A DNA stretch of 54,036 bases from Gammaproteobacteria bacterium (GTDB taxonomy: Bacteria; Pseudomonadota; Gammaproteobacteria; Pseudomonadales; Azotimanducaceae): assembly GCA_005799745.1 (NCBI GenBank), contig SYFY01000207.1:1-54036 (forward strand). Reading direction: 5' to 3'. The translations under genes were made by a program, and so were the position numbers. Positions within the stretch are counted from its first letter, which is position 1, and each line of letters opens with the position of its first letter. A model generated the notes under the pieces. It was not told the origin of the DNA. It searched no databases and worked only from the letters and a program-made list of their open reading frames with translations. This document shows positions 17,744 through 25,821 of this stretch, one piece after another.

Positions 17744-18148
17744 TTGAAACACCTCATTCGAACGCTGTTAGCCTTTGGCCTCAGCCTTGCCGTTGCACTT
17801 CCCATGTTAACCGTAGCGGATGAGGCGGTGGTCACCGGTCAGTGGAAGCTCGCGGTACAAACACCGAACGGCGTGACCAACCCCGTACTCACGATTCGCC
17901 AAAGTGAGGCACGTGCGACAGGTGAAGCCGGATACTCGGGTACCTACGTAGGCCCTCGCGGCACCTTCGAACTGGCCAAGATCGAAGTCGACGGGGCAAC
18001 ATTTTCGTTTCCGCTGACTGTTGAGATGCCCATGGGTGCGATGGCGTTGCAATACAAAGGCACGGTCATCGGCGACAAGATTGAAGGCGTCGTAGGCAAT
18101 CCACGCGGCGAAATCCCCTTTACCGGTGAGCGCATCGCCACACCCTGA
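17744..18148 (+). CDS. Secreted small hypothetical protein (TTG start)
   Basis: A 134-residue exported protein without a recognised domain. The frame is open from 17684, but the TTG at 17744 has TAGGAG 7 nt upstream and starts a clean signal peptide (KHLIRTLLAFGLSLAVALPM, cleavage probably before ADEAV). The mature part is beta-rich (GQWKLAVQTPNGVTNPVLTI, then GTFELAKIEVDGATFSFPL), resembling small lipocalin- or beta-barrel-like periplasmic proteins that recur as a repeated 'threshold' domain. It converges with the DinB-like gene, the two stops lying 4 bp apart. Confidence 0.75.
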   Translation: MKHLIRTLLAFGLSLAVALPMLTVADEAVVTGQWKLAVQTPNGVTNPVLTIRQSEARATGEAGYSGTYVGPRGTFELAKIEVDGATFSFPLTVEMPMGAMALQYKGTVIGDKIEGVVGNPRGEIPFTGERIATP

Positions 18149-18152
18149 GTCC

Positions 18153-18725
18153 TCAGCGTTGCTGCAACCAGATGCCCTCTTCAGTCAGCCCGAGCTCTGC
18201 AAAGTCGGCGGCTCGGACTTGCCGCTCGTGAGGTGTGTCGAAGAAGAACTCATCGAGTTGCGGTGGTGCGGAACGTGTTCCTGACAACATCGCATGCACT
18301 TGCCCACGATGGTGAATCTGGTGTTCGAAGAGGTGCAGCAAGAGACGGTGGCGATCTTCTTCAACGTGTCGATCGCCACGTTTGAGGACCACAGGCTGCT
18401 CAAGTTTCGCCGGCGTTAGTCGACGGCAGGTGTCCATCAGCCGTCGATCCACCGCGCGCTGTTCACGCTCCAGATCGTTGAATCGCGGATGCGGGAGTTC
18501 CGGTTCAAACGCGCTGTGACCAATACAAGCATCTTCCATACGACTGACATAGAACCAGTCCACGGTCAGGATGTGATTGAGGGTGTGGATGATCGATGGA
18601 AAGAAGCTGGTGCGTGTTTGTGACAGTTCACCAGCCGACAAGAGAGCACACGCTTTCAGCAGCCGATGGTTTGCCACCGCGTTATTGCAGGATTGGGCGT
18701 AGAGGCTGGTGCGCACGTCGATCAT
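18153..18725 (-). CDS. DinB/YfiT-family putative metalloenzyme
   Basis: A 190-residue four-helix-bundle protein of the DinB/YfiT type, whose members bind a metal with three His and often act as thiol- or bacillithiol-dependent transferases. The His ligands fit: IIHTLNHILTVDWFY in the second helix and HLFEHQIHHRGQVHAML near the end. The start is ATG 18725 (GGTGAAAG upstream); the longer frame to 18773 adds a non-homologous tail. The function in Gram-negative bacteria is not established. It is convergent with the small secreted protein and divergent from the lipoprotein at 18837. Confidence 0.8.
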   Translation of the reverse strand: MIDVRTSLYAQSCNNAVANHRLLKACALLSAGELSQTRTSFFPSIIHTLNHILTVDWFYVSRMEDACIGHSAFEPELPHPRFNDLEREQRAVDRRLMDTCRRLTPAKLEQPVVLKRGDRHVEEDRHRLLLHLFEHQIHHRGQVHAMLSGTRSAPPQLDEFFFDTPHERQVRAADFAELGLTEEGIWLQQR

Positions 18726-18836
18726 CACTTTCACCGGTGGTATCGAAGCGCGCAGTGTAGCCGCAGAAGTCATCCGAATTGCGCTGCGCCGTCGCGGTTG
18801 CTACGTTGCTTCTCAACTGCCACGCGAGGGCATGCC

Positions 18837-19547
18837 ATGAAATCACTCGACCTGTACACAGTTTGCGGCGTCCGGGCTACGCGACTGCTGTTGTGGGCTG
18901 CCTTGTTGCAGGCTTCGGCTTGCGCGACCCGTGAACCATCACCCGCCAGTTGGGTGGGCGCGACGGAAGCTGATGTCCGCGGTGTTTTCGGTCAGCCTTC
19001 AGCGACGCTGGTGAACGAGAAAGGCAACCGCGTCATCGTTTTCACCGCGGCCTCCACGTTGTTCTTTGGCACGGGCGATGCCTGTGACGGATTTGCGGAA
19101 GACGGTTGCCGAGCACGCGGCAACATGGTCCTCAATCAGGAAGACACGGGAGAACGTGCCATCGTCGCGCGCTGCAGTGTCTTTTTCGAACTGCAAGACG
19201 AAGTCATATCGAAGTGGACTTGGGGTGGCCGGCTGTGTAATCGCGTCTACGATTCAACCTTCGCTCGCAAGCGTCAGTCGCCGAAACCGAACGCTGCCTC
19301 ATCTCCGCCCAACGAACAACCTCAGGCGCGTAACGTTGCTTCGAGCCGCCCTTCAAGTGCTCGGCCGATTTCGTCATACAGCGCTTTCATCACGCGATTC
19401 TCCCGGACCTCAGGTCTCGCCACCAACCAGACGGGGATATCTACAGGCTCTCCCTCTGACATCGCAGGCACCAGTCCATCATCAACCTCGATCATCGCCT
19501 CTGGAAATGCACCGACACCCCATCCCGACTTGGCTGCAGACTTCTGA
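18837..19547 (+). CDS. Putative lipoprotein; C-terminal third lies antisense to LysR gene
   Basis: A 236-residue protein starting at ATG 18837 (GAGGG upstream). The signal peptide ends in a lipobox (LLQASAC, Cys near 28). The segment WVGATEADVRGVFGQPSATL resembles the N-terminal part of SmpA/OmlA- or BamE-like small lipoproteins. The body to about residue 150 looks like a real protein with paired Cys. After about base 19280 the sequence becomes Ser/Pro/Arg-rich and low-complexity, and from 19322 it is simply the complement of the LysR coding sequence. In the +1 frame a TAA lies near 19331, so a frameshift just before that would give a compact ~165-residue lipoprotein. Confidence 0.65.
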   Translation: MKSLDLYTVCGVRATRLLLWAALLQASACATREPSPASWVGATEADVRGVFGQPSATLVNEKGNRVIVFTAASTLFFGTGDACDGFAEDGCRARGNMVLNQEDTGERAIVARCSVFFELQDEVISKWTWGGRLCNRVYDSTFARKRQSPKPNAASSPPNEQPQARNVASSRPSSARPISSYSAFITRFSRTSGLATNQTGISTGSPSDIAGTSPSSTSIIASGNAPTPHPDLAADF

Positions 19548-20242
19548 CACGCCAGCGAATCGCTACCAAACACCACCTGATTGTCTGCAAAGGGAAAACC
19601 CTGCTTACGCAGCACTTCAAGGAAATCCTGACTGTCGAGACTTTCAATCAACCGATGGGTTGCCACGTCCTGTCGACTGAGCGCACCGCGTGACTCGAGA
19701 TAACTTTCCGAGGCGTAAGCGTTCATGCGAATAGATCCGACACGTCGACAAATCAATTCCTGTTGGGTAGGTCGCACATGACGCAGAGCAATATCGGCTT
19801 CGCGCTCGAGCAAGTTGAGTCGACTCGACGTGATCAGCACGTCCACCGAAACACCCAACTCCGGCAAAAGACTCGGCGAGGGTGACGCCAGTGTCGGCAG
19901 CAATTCGGCTAACAGCTCAGCTACGGTGATGCGCACTCGCTCTGGTGGCCGGGCACCCATGGTGTCGACGGTGTTGCGTAAGGAGAGCGCTGCATCCTGC
20001 ATAGGTGCGGCTGCGCCATAGAGCCGTTCACCGGCTTCATTCATCACCAGACCCCGTGCTGAACGCGCGAATAACGAGAATCCCAAGGATTCTTCGAGTT
20101 GCTGCAAATGGCGGGCGATCGTGGGGTGAGCCACACCCAGCTGCTTTGCCGCACCCGCCAGGCTGCCCGCACGCGCGACAGCAACAAACGCTCAGATAAG
20201 GTTCCAGTCGAGATCAAAAGCACCACTCTGTGGCTTGGTCAT
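19322..20242 (-). pseudogene. LysR-family regulator gene interrupted by in-frame TGA
   Basis: LysR-type regulator of normal length (306 codons) once read through one stop. The start is ATG 20242 with AGGGA upstream. Codon 17 is TGA (20192-20194) within FDLDWNLI-stop-AFVAVARAGSLAGA. Arg or a similar residue is usual at that position, and CGA to TGA is one transition. After it the helix-turn-helix (AKQLGVAHPTIARHLQQLEE) and the LysR effector-binding domain follow without fault. Internal re-initiation at ATG 20134 would lose the first half of the HTH and could not bind DNA normally. Its divergent neighbour at 20385 would be the expected target. Confidence 0.88.
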
Positions 20243-20279
20243 GCCAGCTCCCTGAACAAACCTGCAATTCGGTTTCTTC

Positions 20280-20325
20280 GTTACCTTTATTCCCGCTTCC
20301 TGAGCTATACGTTACTTTAGGTAAC
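20280..20325. promoter_or_regulatory. Candidate LysR operator GTTAC-N5-GTAAC with upstream half-site
   Basis: GTTAC at 20311-20315 and GTAAC at 20321-20325 form a perfect 15-bp interrupted palindrome with the T-N11-A type spacing of LysR sites. A third GTTAC lies at 20280-20284, 31 bp (three helical turns) upstream. The position, between the divergent LysR gene and the gene at 20385, is the classical one. Binding by the neighbouring LysR protein is inference. Confidence 0.5.
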
Positions 20326-20384
20326 ACATGATCTCAGCCAGATCACGTAAAAAAGAACCGGTCCAGAACTGAAGAGGAAACGCC

Positions 20385-20750
20385 ATGAAGAACCTGGCCA
20401 AAAAGAACCTGGCTTTGACTGTCCTGCCCCTGATTGCGTTTACAAGCCTCGCTGAAGCACGGCCGGGTACTCTGGCGGACCAGCGCGGTTACGAGAATTG
20501 TCGAGCGGTGTTCGCGGCCGATAGCAGCGGGCTTTCAACCACGCGTCACTACTTCGTGGATCGAAGCGAAGCGAAGCCCCGCTTCTACATCAACGGTGCT
20601 CGCTGGGAATATGGTGAGCGAACTCTCGCCCGCATGACTTGCGATACCACGCCGACCGGCGCGCGAGTCGTGTCGAGTGAAATTGCTGAAGGGCGCTTCA
20701 TCCACAAGAACGCCAAGATCACCATCGAAGTGGCTGATCGCGGCAACTGA
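20385..20750 (+). CDS. Small secreted hypothetical protein
   Basis: A 121-residue protein with a typical signal peptide (KKNLALTVLPLIAFTSLAEA, cut after AEA). The mature part has two Cys (YENCRAVF and ARMTCDTT) that may form a disulfide, and no recognised domain. It starts at ATG 20385 with AGAGGAAA upstream. The gene is divergent from the broken LysR gene across a region with a LysR-like operator, so it was probably that regulator's target. It ends before a strong hairpin. Confidence 0.75.
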   Translation: MKNLAKKNLALTVLPLIAFTSLAEARPGTLADQRGYENCRAVFAADSSGLSTTRHYFVDRSEAKPRFYINGARWEYGERTLARMTCDTTPTGARVVSSEIAEGRFIHKNAKITIEVADRGN

Positions 20751-20778
20751 GCGCGCTCGCCCAAGCACTCAAACAGGC

Positions 20779-20805
20779 GCTCTGACAGGGTCAACCTGTC
20801 AGAGC
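20779..20805. terminator. Bidirectional hairpin between convergent genes
   Basis: An 11-bp perfect stem (GCTCTGACAGG / CCTGTCAGAGC) with a 5-nt loop GTCAA, between the small secreted protein and the convergent M48 gene. The right arm includes the M48 stop codon. No T-run follows on either side, so it may be a Rho-independent terminator of modest strength or an RNA 3'-end stabiliser. Confidence 0.6.
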
Positions 20806-22349
20806 ACCCTCGCGGATAAGGTGACAGCCTTGGCGTCTACCAATTGCTCTTCGCGCAGTTTGACCTCGCGTTGTGCCGTTGCGCCCGCAGGGAGCCTCGC
20901 AATGTCGACGTCGAGGACATCGTCGCCGCTAGCTGCCCAACGTAAGCCCACCCGCACACGAACCTCGGCGACATCTGCAGGAGTGCCATTGGTGACGGCG
21001 AGAATCAGTCGGCCTATGCCGTCGTTCACGAGCTCTGCTTTGACGTAACGACCGGGTTGACGTGGCAAATCGAGCCTCAACAAGCTCCCAAACGCGGCTT
21101 GGCCCGTTGCGTCCTGGGCCTTTGAAGCAGCAGCGTAGTACTGAATGGCTTCATCTTGATTGCCATCCACTTCGGCTATTCGACCCAGTTCGTTGTACGC
21201 CACCGCTGTGGGTAACAATTTCACCGACGTCGAGAGATCGGTTTTGGCACTTGCCCGTTCTTTAAGGGCAAGGCGACTGACGCCGCGCCCCAGGTAGTAG
21301 GAGAAATAGCCATCATCCTTGGCGAGGGCTTCACTATAGTGTCGCTCCGCATCACTGTGTTTGCCTTGTAAACGCCGCACATCACCTTTTAGTCCATGAA
21401 ACTGCGCTTCGCGCGGTTGCAGCGAAATTGCTTTGTCGACCTGGGTTAACGCTACCTCAAGATTTTTATCCTGAATCGCCTTACGCGCTGCGTCGTACGC
21501 GGCATAAGCCGGCGCGTCACGACGTATCTGTGCCACCGCCCGCTGAAAACGATCCGCACCCAGATCGCCGCCGGTGAATCCTTCTGCACGCAGCTGCGCC
21601 ACCAGCGCCTTGTTGTTTTCTACGCGTTCTTGTGAGGCAGGGTGACTCGCAAACAGTCCTTCCAGCCACCCGCTCTTGCGCCCTTCTGACAAGCGCACAA
21701 ACGTTTCCTGCAGACTCACCGCTGCCTGTGGGTCGTACCCAGCCTTAGCGAGATAACGTGTTCCGTACAGATCCGACTGTCGTTCCGCATCACGACCAAA
21801 TTTCTGGGTGACGAGACCTGCAGCTACCTGCGCACCACCAAGCATTGCCCCTGCGTATTCCTGGTTGCGGGTGCCAATTGCGGCTGCGACCAAGACACCC
21901 TGCAACAACATGCCACGCTCTATGCCTTTCGCGCCGTGGCGTGCGGCCGCGTGAACGATCTCGTGACCGAGCACCGCCGCGAGTTCCGCTTCGGTGGAAA
22001 GCTCAGTAAGCAGCCCTCGATTTAGCGCAATCTTGCCACCTGGCATCGCCCAGGCATTGGGTACGGAGTTGTTGAGCACCACAAACTCATAGGGCAGCGG
22101 TGTGCCGTCCACTTGGGTTGCTAGTTTTTGGCCAATGCCCGTGACATACGCCGTCAGGTCCGGATCCACCGAGTACTGCCCCCCTTGCATCTGCTGGGCC
22201 GGGACATAGTTGGACTTACCGATGGCGATCTGCTTTTCCGTGCTGATAAAGCCGATCTCACTCTTCCCAGTGACTGGGTTCGTCACGCAGCCGGATAACA
22301 AGACAACCAGCGAAACAAAAAAAGGTAAAACCAAGCGTCGGTAGCCCAT
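20799..22349 (-). CDS. M48-family zinc metalloprotease lipoprotein with TPR repeats (BepA-like)
   Basis: A 516-residue envelope protein. The start is ATG 22349 (AAAGGAC upstream), giving a lipoprotein signal with lipobox LSGC (Cys21); the frame continues upstream to 22475 without a signal sequence. The protease domain has HEIVH at residues 129-133 and a downstream Glu region (ERQSDLYGTRYLAKAGYD) that supplies the third zinc ligand. After about residue 270 there are tetratricopeptide-like helices (KAISLQPREAQFHGLKGDVR). BepA (YfgC) degrades or assembles outer-membrane proteins such as LptD, which is the likely role here. It differs from BepA in its N-terminal lipid anchor and its longer C-terminus. 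Confidence 0.9.
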   Translation of the reverse strand: MGYRRLVLPFFVSLVVLLSGCVTNPVTGKSEIGFISTEKQIAIGKSNYVPAQQMQGGQYSVDPDLTAYVTGIGQKLATQVDGTPLPYEFVVLNNSVPNAWAMPGGKIALNRGLLTELSTEAELAAVLGHEIVHAAARHGAKGIERGMLLQGVLVAAAIGTRNQEYAGAMLGGAQVAAGLVTQKFGRDAERQSDLYGTRYLAKAGYDPQAAVSLQETFVRLSEGRKSGWLEGLFASHPASQERVENNKALVAQLRAEGFTGGDLGADRFQRAVAQIRRDAPAYAAYDAARKAIQDKNLEVALTQVDKAISLQPREAQFHGLKGDVRRLQGKHSDAERHYSEALAKDDGYFSYYLGRGVSRLALKERASAKTDLSTSVKLLPTAVAYNELGRIAEVDGNQDEAIQYYAAASKAQDATGQAAFGSLLRLDLPRQPGRYVKAELVNDGIGRLILAVTNGTPADVAEVRVRVGLRWAASGDDVLDVDIARLPAGATAQREVKLREEQLVDAKAVTLSARVL

Positions 22350-22518
22350 GGCGTTAAGCGTCCTTTCAGATTCAGGGAGTAGCCTATGCCGAGCATCACG
22401 GGAGGAGCAACCTGAGACATGAATCACAGCCGGGCACTCAACGGACCGGGACATAGCCATTACACTTTCCAGCAAATCCGCCCCATACCTTTGCCCTAGT
22501 CTTTCTGGGCATTCCCGA

Positions 22519-22666
22519 TAAGGAAACTCTGATTAATGTCTATTTCCGCCATAACTTCGTTGATCGTCGCTCCAAAAAAATCGTGGAACTACTGCATTTC
22601 CGCGATTTTTCTAAGCTCCTCTCGCCTCGTTCTGACGAAAATATTCAATTAATCAGAGTTTCCTTA
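22519..22666. mobile_element. MITE-like element with 19-bp perfect terminal inverted repeats
   Basis: The sequence TAAGGAAACTCTGATTAAT (22519-22537) recurs as its exact complement at 22648-22666, enclosing 110 bp without a gene. An inner inverted repeat (AAAAAATCG and CGATTTTT) lets the whole element fold. Size and ends fit a non-autonomous transposon (MITE); a GGAA-type terminus is reminiscent of IS5-group ends, but I cannot name the parent. Flanking 4-mers are ATAA and TTAA, so a clean target duplication is not visible. It occupies most of the 361-bp space between the M48 gene and the next small ORF, upstream of M48. Confidence 0.65.
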
Positions 22667-22710
22667 AGGTAATCAACGCTCTTGAAGCAATCAAGGAAAG
22701 AACCGCTGAG

Positions 22711-22899
22711 GTGTCTGTAGTTACCATGACCCATGAAAAACACGAGGACCTGCTGGCCGAAGAAATCCGTAGGCTGGAATCTGAATTCAAATGCCGTCGT
22801 GACAATGGACGGTGTATGACTCGTTCCGTTGCAGCGGCTTACCGCAAAAGGATCGAGCAGCGCACCGAAGAACTTCGGAACCTGGCGCGCAAGGACTAA
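22711..22899 (+). CDS. Small hypothetical protein, charged helical
   Basis: A 62-residue ORF from GTG 22711 (AAGGAAAG 10 nt upstream), or 57 residues from ATG 22726. The product is highly charged and likely all-helical (HEDLLAEEIRRLESEFKCRR, then YRKRIEQRTEELRNLARKD). No family is recognised. Support comes from the ribosome site and protein-like composition. It starts 45 bp after the MITE-like element. An overlapping minus-strand frame looks less protein-like. Confidence 0.45.
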   Translation: MSVVTMTHEKHEDLLAEEIRRLESEFKCRRDNGRCMTRSVAAAYRKRIEQRTEELRNLARKD

Positions 22900-22949
22900 T
22901 GGATATTCGGGATTTTCCCGACCGCAATATCCCGGCCTAAACTGCAGCC

Positions 22950-23150
22950 ATGGACTCTTCAACTTCTCCTTCAATACTGACTGCCACGACGCTGGCACCA
23001 AAAGCCACACCTGTTGCCGAATCATCGGCGCCACCCGAGCGTCCGACGATCAAACGCGGTGATGACACGTTGGCGACTGGAGAATCTGCTCTGCTCCTGA
23101 GTGCTCTCGGGACTTTATTCGCGGTCCTGGCCTTCATCACTTTGTCTTGA
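22950..23150 (+). CDS. Small putative single-pass membrane protein
   Basis: A 66-residue ORF: a Ser/Thr/Pro-rich, probably disordered N-terminus followed by one C-terminal hydrophobic helix (ALLLSALGTLFAVLAFITLS), as in tail-anchored small membrane proteins. No ribosome site is convincing and no family is known. The strong transmembrane segment ending exactly at a stop codon is the main support. Confidence 0.4.
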   Translation: MDSSTSPSILTATTLAPKATPVAESSAPPERPTIKRGDDTLATGESALLLSALGTLFAVLAFITLS

Positions 23151-23254
23151 GTGGTCTTCAAACCTGACGACATGCAGTCGTGACAGCCCACGACTCACGC
23201 AGGTACTCTTCGGGCTGCCTTAAGATCCCATCTTTCAGCTCAACACGGCCAACC

Positions 23255-23674
23255 ATGAAATACCTGCACACCATGGTCCGCGTCACGGACCTCGACGCCT
23301 CTATCGACTTCTACTGCACAAAACTCGGCCTCACCGAACTTCGCCGCCACGAAAATCCAGGTGGCCGTTTTACCCTGGTTTTTCTAGCAGCAGCGGGAGA
23401 TACCGACGCACAGGTTGAACTGACTTACAACTGGGATCCGGGGCCGTACACCGGTGGTCGGAACTTCGGCCACCTCGCTTATGCCGTCGATGACATTTAT
23501 GCGACGTGTCAGCGCCTTTTGGACGGTGGCGTGACGATCAATCGACCACCTCGCGATGGCCGTATGGCTTTCGTGCGCTCACCGGACAACATTTCTGTCG
23601 AGCTTTTGCAACGCGGCCAGGCATTGCCGCCTGCAGAGCCCTGGGCGAGCATGCCTAACGTCGGCGTCTGGTAA
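23255..23674 (+). CDS. gloA: Lactoylglutathione lyase (glyoxalase I)
   Basis: A 139-residue glyoxalase I, which converts the methylglyoxal-glutathione hemithioacetal to S-lactoylglutathione. The start at ATG 23255 gives [20 protein letters not shown], the usual N-terminus. The four metal ligands can be placed: His5, Glu in [10 protein letters not shown], His in [11 protein letters not shown], Glu in [10 protein letters not shown]. The length is near that of E. coli GloA (135). It is followed 69 bp later by a glutathione S-transferase, so the pair forms a glutathione-dependent detoxification unit. Confidence 0.9.
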   Translation: MKYLHTMVRVTDLDASIDFYCTKLGLTELRRHENPGGRFTLVFLAAAGDTDAQVELTYNWDPGPYTGGRNFGHLAYAVDDIYATCQRLLDGGVTINRPPRDGRMAFVRSPDNISVELLQRGQALPPAEPWASMPNVGVW

Positions 23675-23743
23675 CCCAATCACCGCGCCTCTCGTCCGTT
23701 CTCACAACAAAACCACTGACCAGAAGTTTCTAGGGGAGATTTG

Positions 23744-24355
23744 ATGAAACTATATGACTCCGTTGGACCCAATCCGCACGTCGTGCGTATGTTCGCCGCT
23801 GAAAAAGGCATGAAGCTCGATGCTGTGAAGATCGATCTGATGGGCGGTGAAAACCGCCGGTCTGAGTTCATGGCGCGAAATCCCGCTGGGCAATCGCCTT
23901 GTCTCGAACTCGACAATGGTCAATACCTCGCCGAAATCACCGCAATTTGTGAATACCTCGACGAAGTAGGTCCCGGGCCTTCTCTGATCGGCGCAACCGC
24001 AGAGGAGCGTGCACTGACCCGAATGTGGGTACGCCGGATTGACCTCAATATCGTCGAGAACCTCGCTAACGGTTTTCGTTATGCGGAAGGTCTGCCAGTC
24101 TTCAAGGACCGCATCATCACGTTGCCGGAGGCTGCCGAGGGATTAAAAAGAATCGCTCGCGAAAAACTCGTCTGGTTGAACGGATTGATTGCAGGTCGCA
24201 CCTTTATCGCAGGCGACAAACTCACGTTGGCGGATGTGCTGCTGTATTGCTTCCTTGCCTTTGGCAAGAACGTCGGTCAACCCTTTGATGAGAACCTGAC
24301 CCACGTCAAGGCGTGGTACGACCGCATGGGAGCGCGTGCCAGCGCGAAAGCCTGA
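23744..24355 (+). CDS. Glutathione S-transferase
   Basis: A 203-residue GST. Residues 1-75 form the thioredoxin-like domain with MKLYDSVGPNPHVVRMFAAE, where Ser or a nearby residue would activate glutathione, and the cis-Pro segment GQSPCLELDNGQYLAEITAI. The rest is the all-helical domain with the N-capping box (FIAGDKLTLADVLLYCF). The start is ATG 23744, seven bases after AGGGGAG, in preference to the TTG one codon earlier. It is co-directional with gloA and followed by a clear terminator hairpin. Confidence 0.9.
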   Translation: MKLYDSVGPNPHVVRMFAAEKGMKLDAVKIDLMGGENRRSEFMARNPAGQSPCLELDNGQYLAEITAICEYLDEVGPGPSLIGATAEERALTRMWVRRIDLNIVENLANGFRYAEGLPVFKDRIITLPEAAEGLKRIAREKLVWLNGLIAGRTFIAGDKLTLADVLLYCFLAFGKNVGQPFDENLTHVKAWYDRMGARASAKA

Positions 24356-24373
24356 CCAGTCGTTCGCACATTT

Positions 24374-24403
24374 AGCCCCTCCCTTACCCATGCAGGAGGG
24401 GCT
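24374..24403 (+). terminator. Terminator hairpin after the gloA-GST pair
   Basis: Arms AGCCCCTCC (24374-24382) and GGAGGGGCT (24395-24403) are perfectly complementary with a 12-nt loop, 18 bp after the GST stop. A T-run follows only about 13 nt later, so the fit to a Rho-independent terminator is good but not perfect. The gap 24356-24609 holds this and the efflux promoter region. Confidence 0.6.
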
Positions 24404-24542
24404 TCCAAGCCCCAATTTTTCGTCCTCAGTACCAAATCGCGGTTCGGAAACCGCCCCCACAACAAGCTGATCCACACGTAAGTAACTCGACGTTACAAAA
24501 AAAGTGACGTTCGCGCTGGTCAGACCAGATGTCGATGTCTAA

Positions 24543-24562
24543 ACTTTCGTGTTACCGAAAGT
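24543..24562. promoter_or_regulatory. Inverted repeat ACTTTCG-N6-CGAAAGT before the efflux operon
   Basis: A perfect 7-bp dyad with a 6-nt spacer lies 48 bp before the adaptor gene's ATG, with a second palindrome CTGGTCAGACCAG 13 bp upstream (24518-24530). Both are plausible operator sites for a repressor of the efflux pump. No regulator gene is adjacent, so the ligand is unknown. Confidence 0.4.
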
Positions 24563-24609
24563 AGCATTCGTTTCTCTCCTCGTCCGACGTCGTCAAGGAA
24601 CCCCTTCCC

Positions 24610-25821
24610 ATGCGGGCCACGTACATCACCGCTTTGATCATGACCGCTGTCCTCGTGCTCTGGATGTTGTCCGGACTCAACAGGGAAGAAGAAGCAGCGC
24701 CGCCGGCTTCCATCGAAGAAGCCAACCAGCGAATGGACGCCATCTCGGACGATCGCTCGCCGAGTCGCGTACGCGCACGCATCGTCGAAGCCCAGACGTA
24801 CACCCAACAGTTGATCGTCCGTGGCAAGACCGAAAACAAGCGCACCGTGATGGTGAAAGCGGAGACCGCGGGGCGAGTGGCCGATCGACCGGTGGAGCGC
24901 GGCGACCGAGTTGAGGCAGGCGCGCTTCTCTGCAGAATCGCAACCGATGGCCGGGATGCTACGGTGCACGAGGCCGCGGAAGCATTGAACCAGGCGCGCA
25001 TCGATTTCGATGGCGCACAAAAACTCAAAGCTCAGGGCTTGGTCTCTGAAAGCAACATTGCCGCAGCTAAAGCCCGCCTGGCCTCCGCTGAAGCCAACCT
25101 TGAGCGATCAAAGGTTGAGCTCGCGCGCGCGTCGATCCGAGCACCCTTTGGGGGCATCGTTGAAGACATTCACGCTGAAACCGGTGACTTTCTTTCTCCC
25201 GGCGGCATGTGCGCGACCATTGTCGACCTCGACCCCATGTTGCTGATTGGTGGCGTCGCGGAGAAAGCCATCGCATCGTTGACCTCGGGTGCGGCCACCA
25301 CCAGTAAACTGGTTGACGGACGAACCATCAGCGGAACTCTCACTTTCATCGGCCAGCAGAGTGATCCGGATACACGAACCTATCCCATCGAGATCGAAGT
25401 TCCGAACGCTGACTACGCCCTGCGCAGCGGTATCACTGCCGAGATCAATATTACTGTCGGCGAAATGCGCGCACACAAGATCACACCGGCGCTGTTGGCC
25501 TTGGATGACGCAGGCAATACCGGCATCCGACTGCTCGATCAAGACAACCGGGTCTACTTCCAGGAGGTCGGAATCCTCGCCCAGGAGCGCGACGGAATCT
25601 GGTTGTCAGGACTTCCCGACCGCGCCACGATCATCACGGTCGGCCAGGAAATGGTGGTACCGGATGAGATCGTCGAACCAGTATTTGAAGCCACCGATGA
25701 TATGCCGGCGAAGGCGAGTGATGCTGATGAAAAGGATTCCGCACGCAAGGCCCCAGCAGCACCCATCGGTGCGGACATAGGTCACCTCAGCGCGCATCAC
25801 AACGACTCACGTTTCGCATGA
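24610..25821 (+). CDS. RND efflux periplasmic adaptor (membrane fusion protein)
   Basis: A 403-residue adaptor that links an inner-membrane RND pump to an outer-membrane channel. An N-terminal membrane anchor (LIMTAVLVLWMLSG) is followed by the biotinyl-lipoyl half-motif (VMVKAETAGRVADRPVERGD), a short coiled-coil hairpin (LNQARIDFDGAQKLKAQGLV to AKARLASAEANLERSKVELA), the second lipoyl half (IRAPFGGIVEDIHAETGDFL) and beta-barrel domains. The C-terminal ~40 residues are a charged, Ala-rich extension. The ATG has AAGGA upstream. The gene overlaps the pump gene by ATGA. There is no outer-membrane factor in the operon, so a TolC-like channel must come from elsewhere. Confidence 0.92.
   Translation: MRATYITALIMTAVLVLWMLSGLNREEEAAPPASIEEANQRMDAISDDRSPSRVRARIVEAQTYTQQLIVRGKTENKRTVMVKAETAGRVADRPVERGDRVEAGALLCRIATDGRDATVHEAAEALNQARIDFDGAQKLKAQGLVSESNIAAAKARLASAEANLERSKVELARASIRAPFGGIVEDIHAETGDFLSPGGMCATIVDLDPMLLIGGVAEKAIASLTSGAATTSKLVDGRTISGTLTFIGQQSDPDTRTYPIEIEVPNADYALRSGITAEINITVGEMRAHKITPALLALDDAGNTGIRLLDQDNRVYFQEVGILAQERDGIWLSGLPDRATIITVGQEMVVPDEIVEPVFEATDDMPAKASDADEKDSARKAPAAPIGADIGHLSAHHNDSRFA

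Noticed and set aside
22645..23034. Minus-strand open frame (129 codons) opposite the two small ORFs
   Set aside because: It begins in the second small ORF and ends inside an arm of the MITE-like repeat; no motif, no ribosome site; the plus-strand ORFs have better signals.
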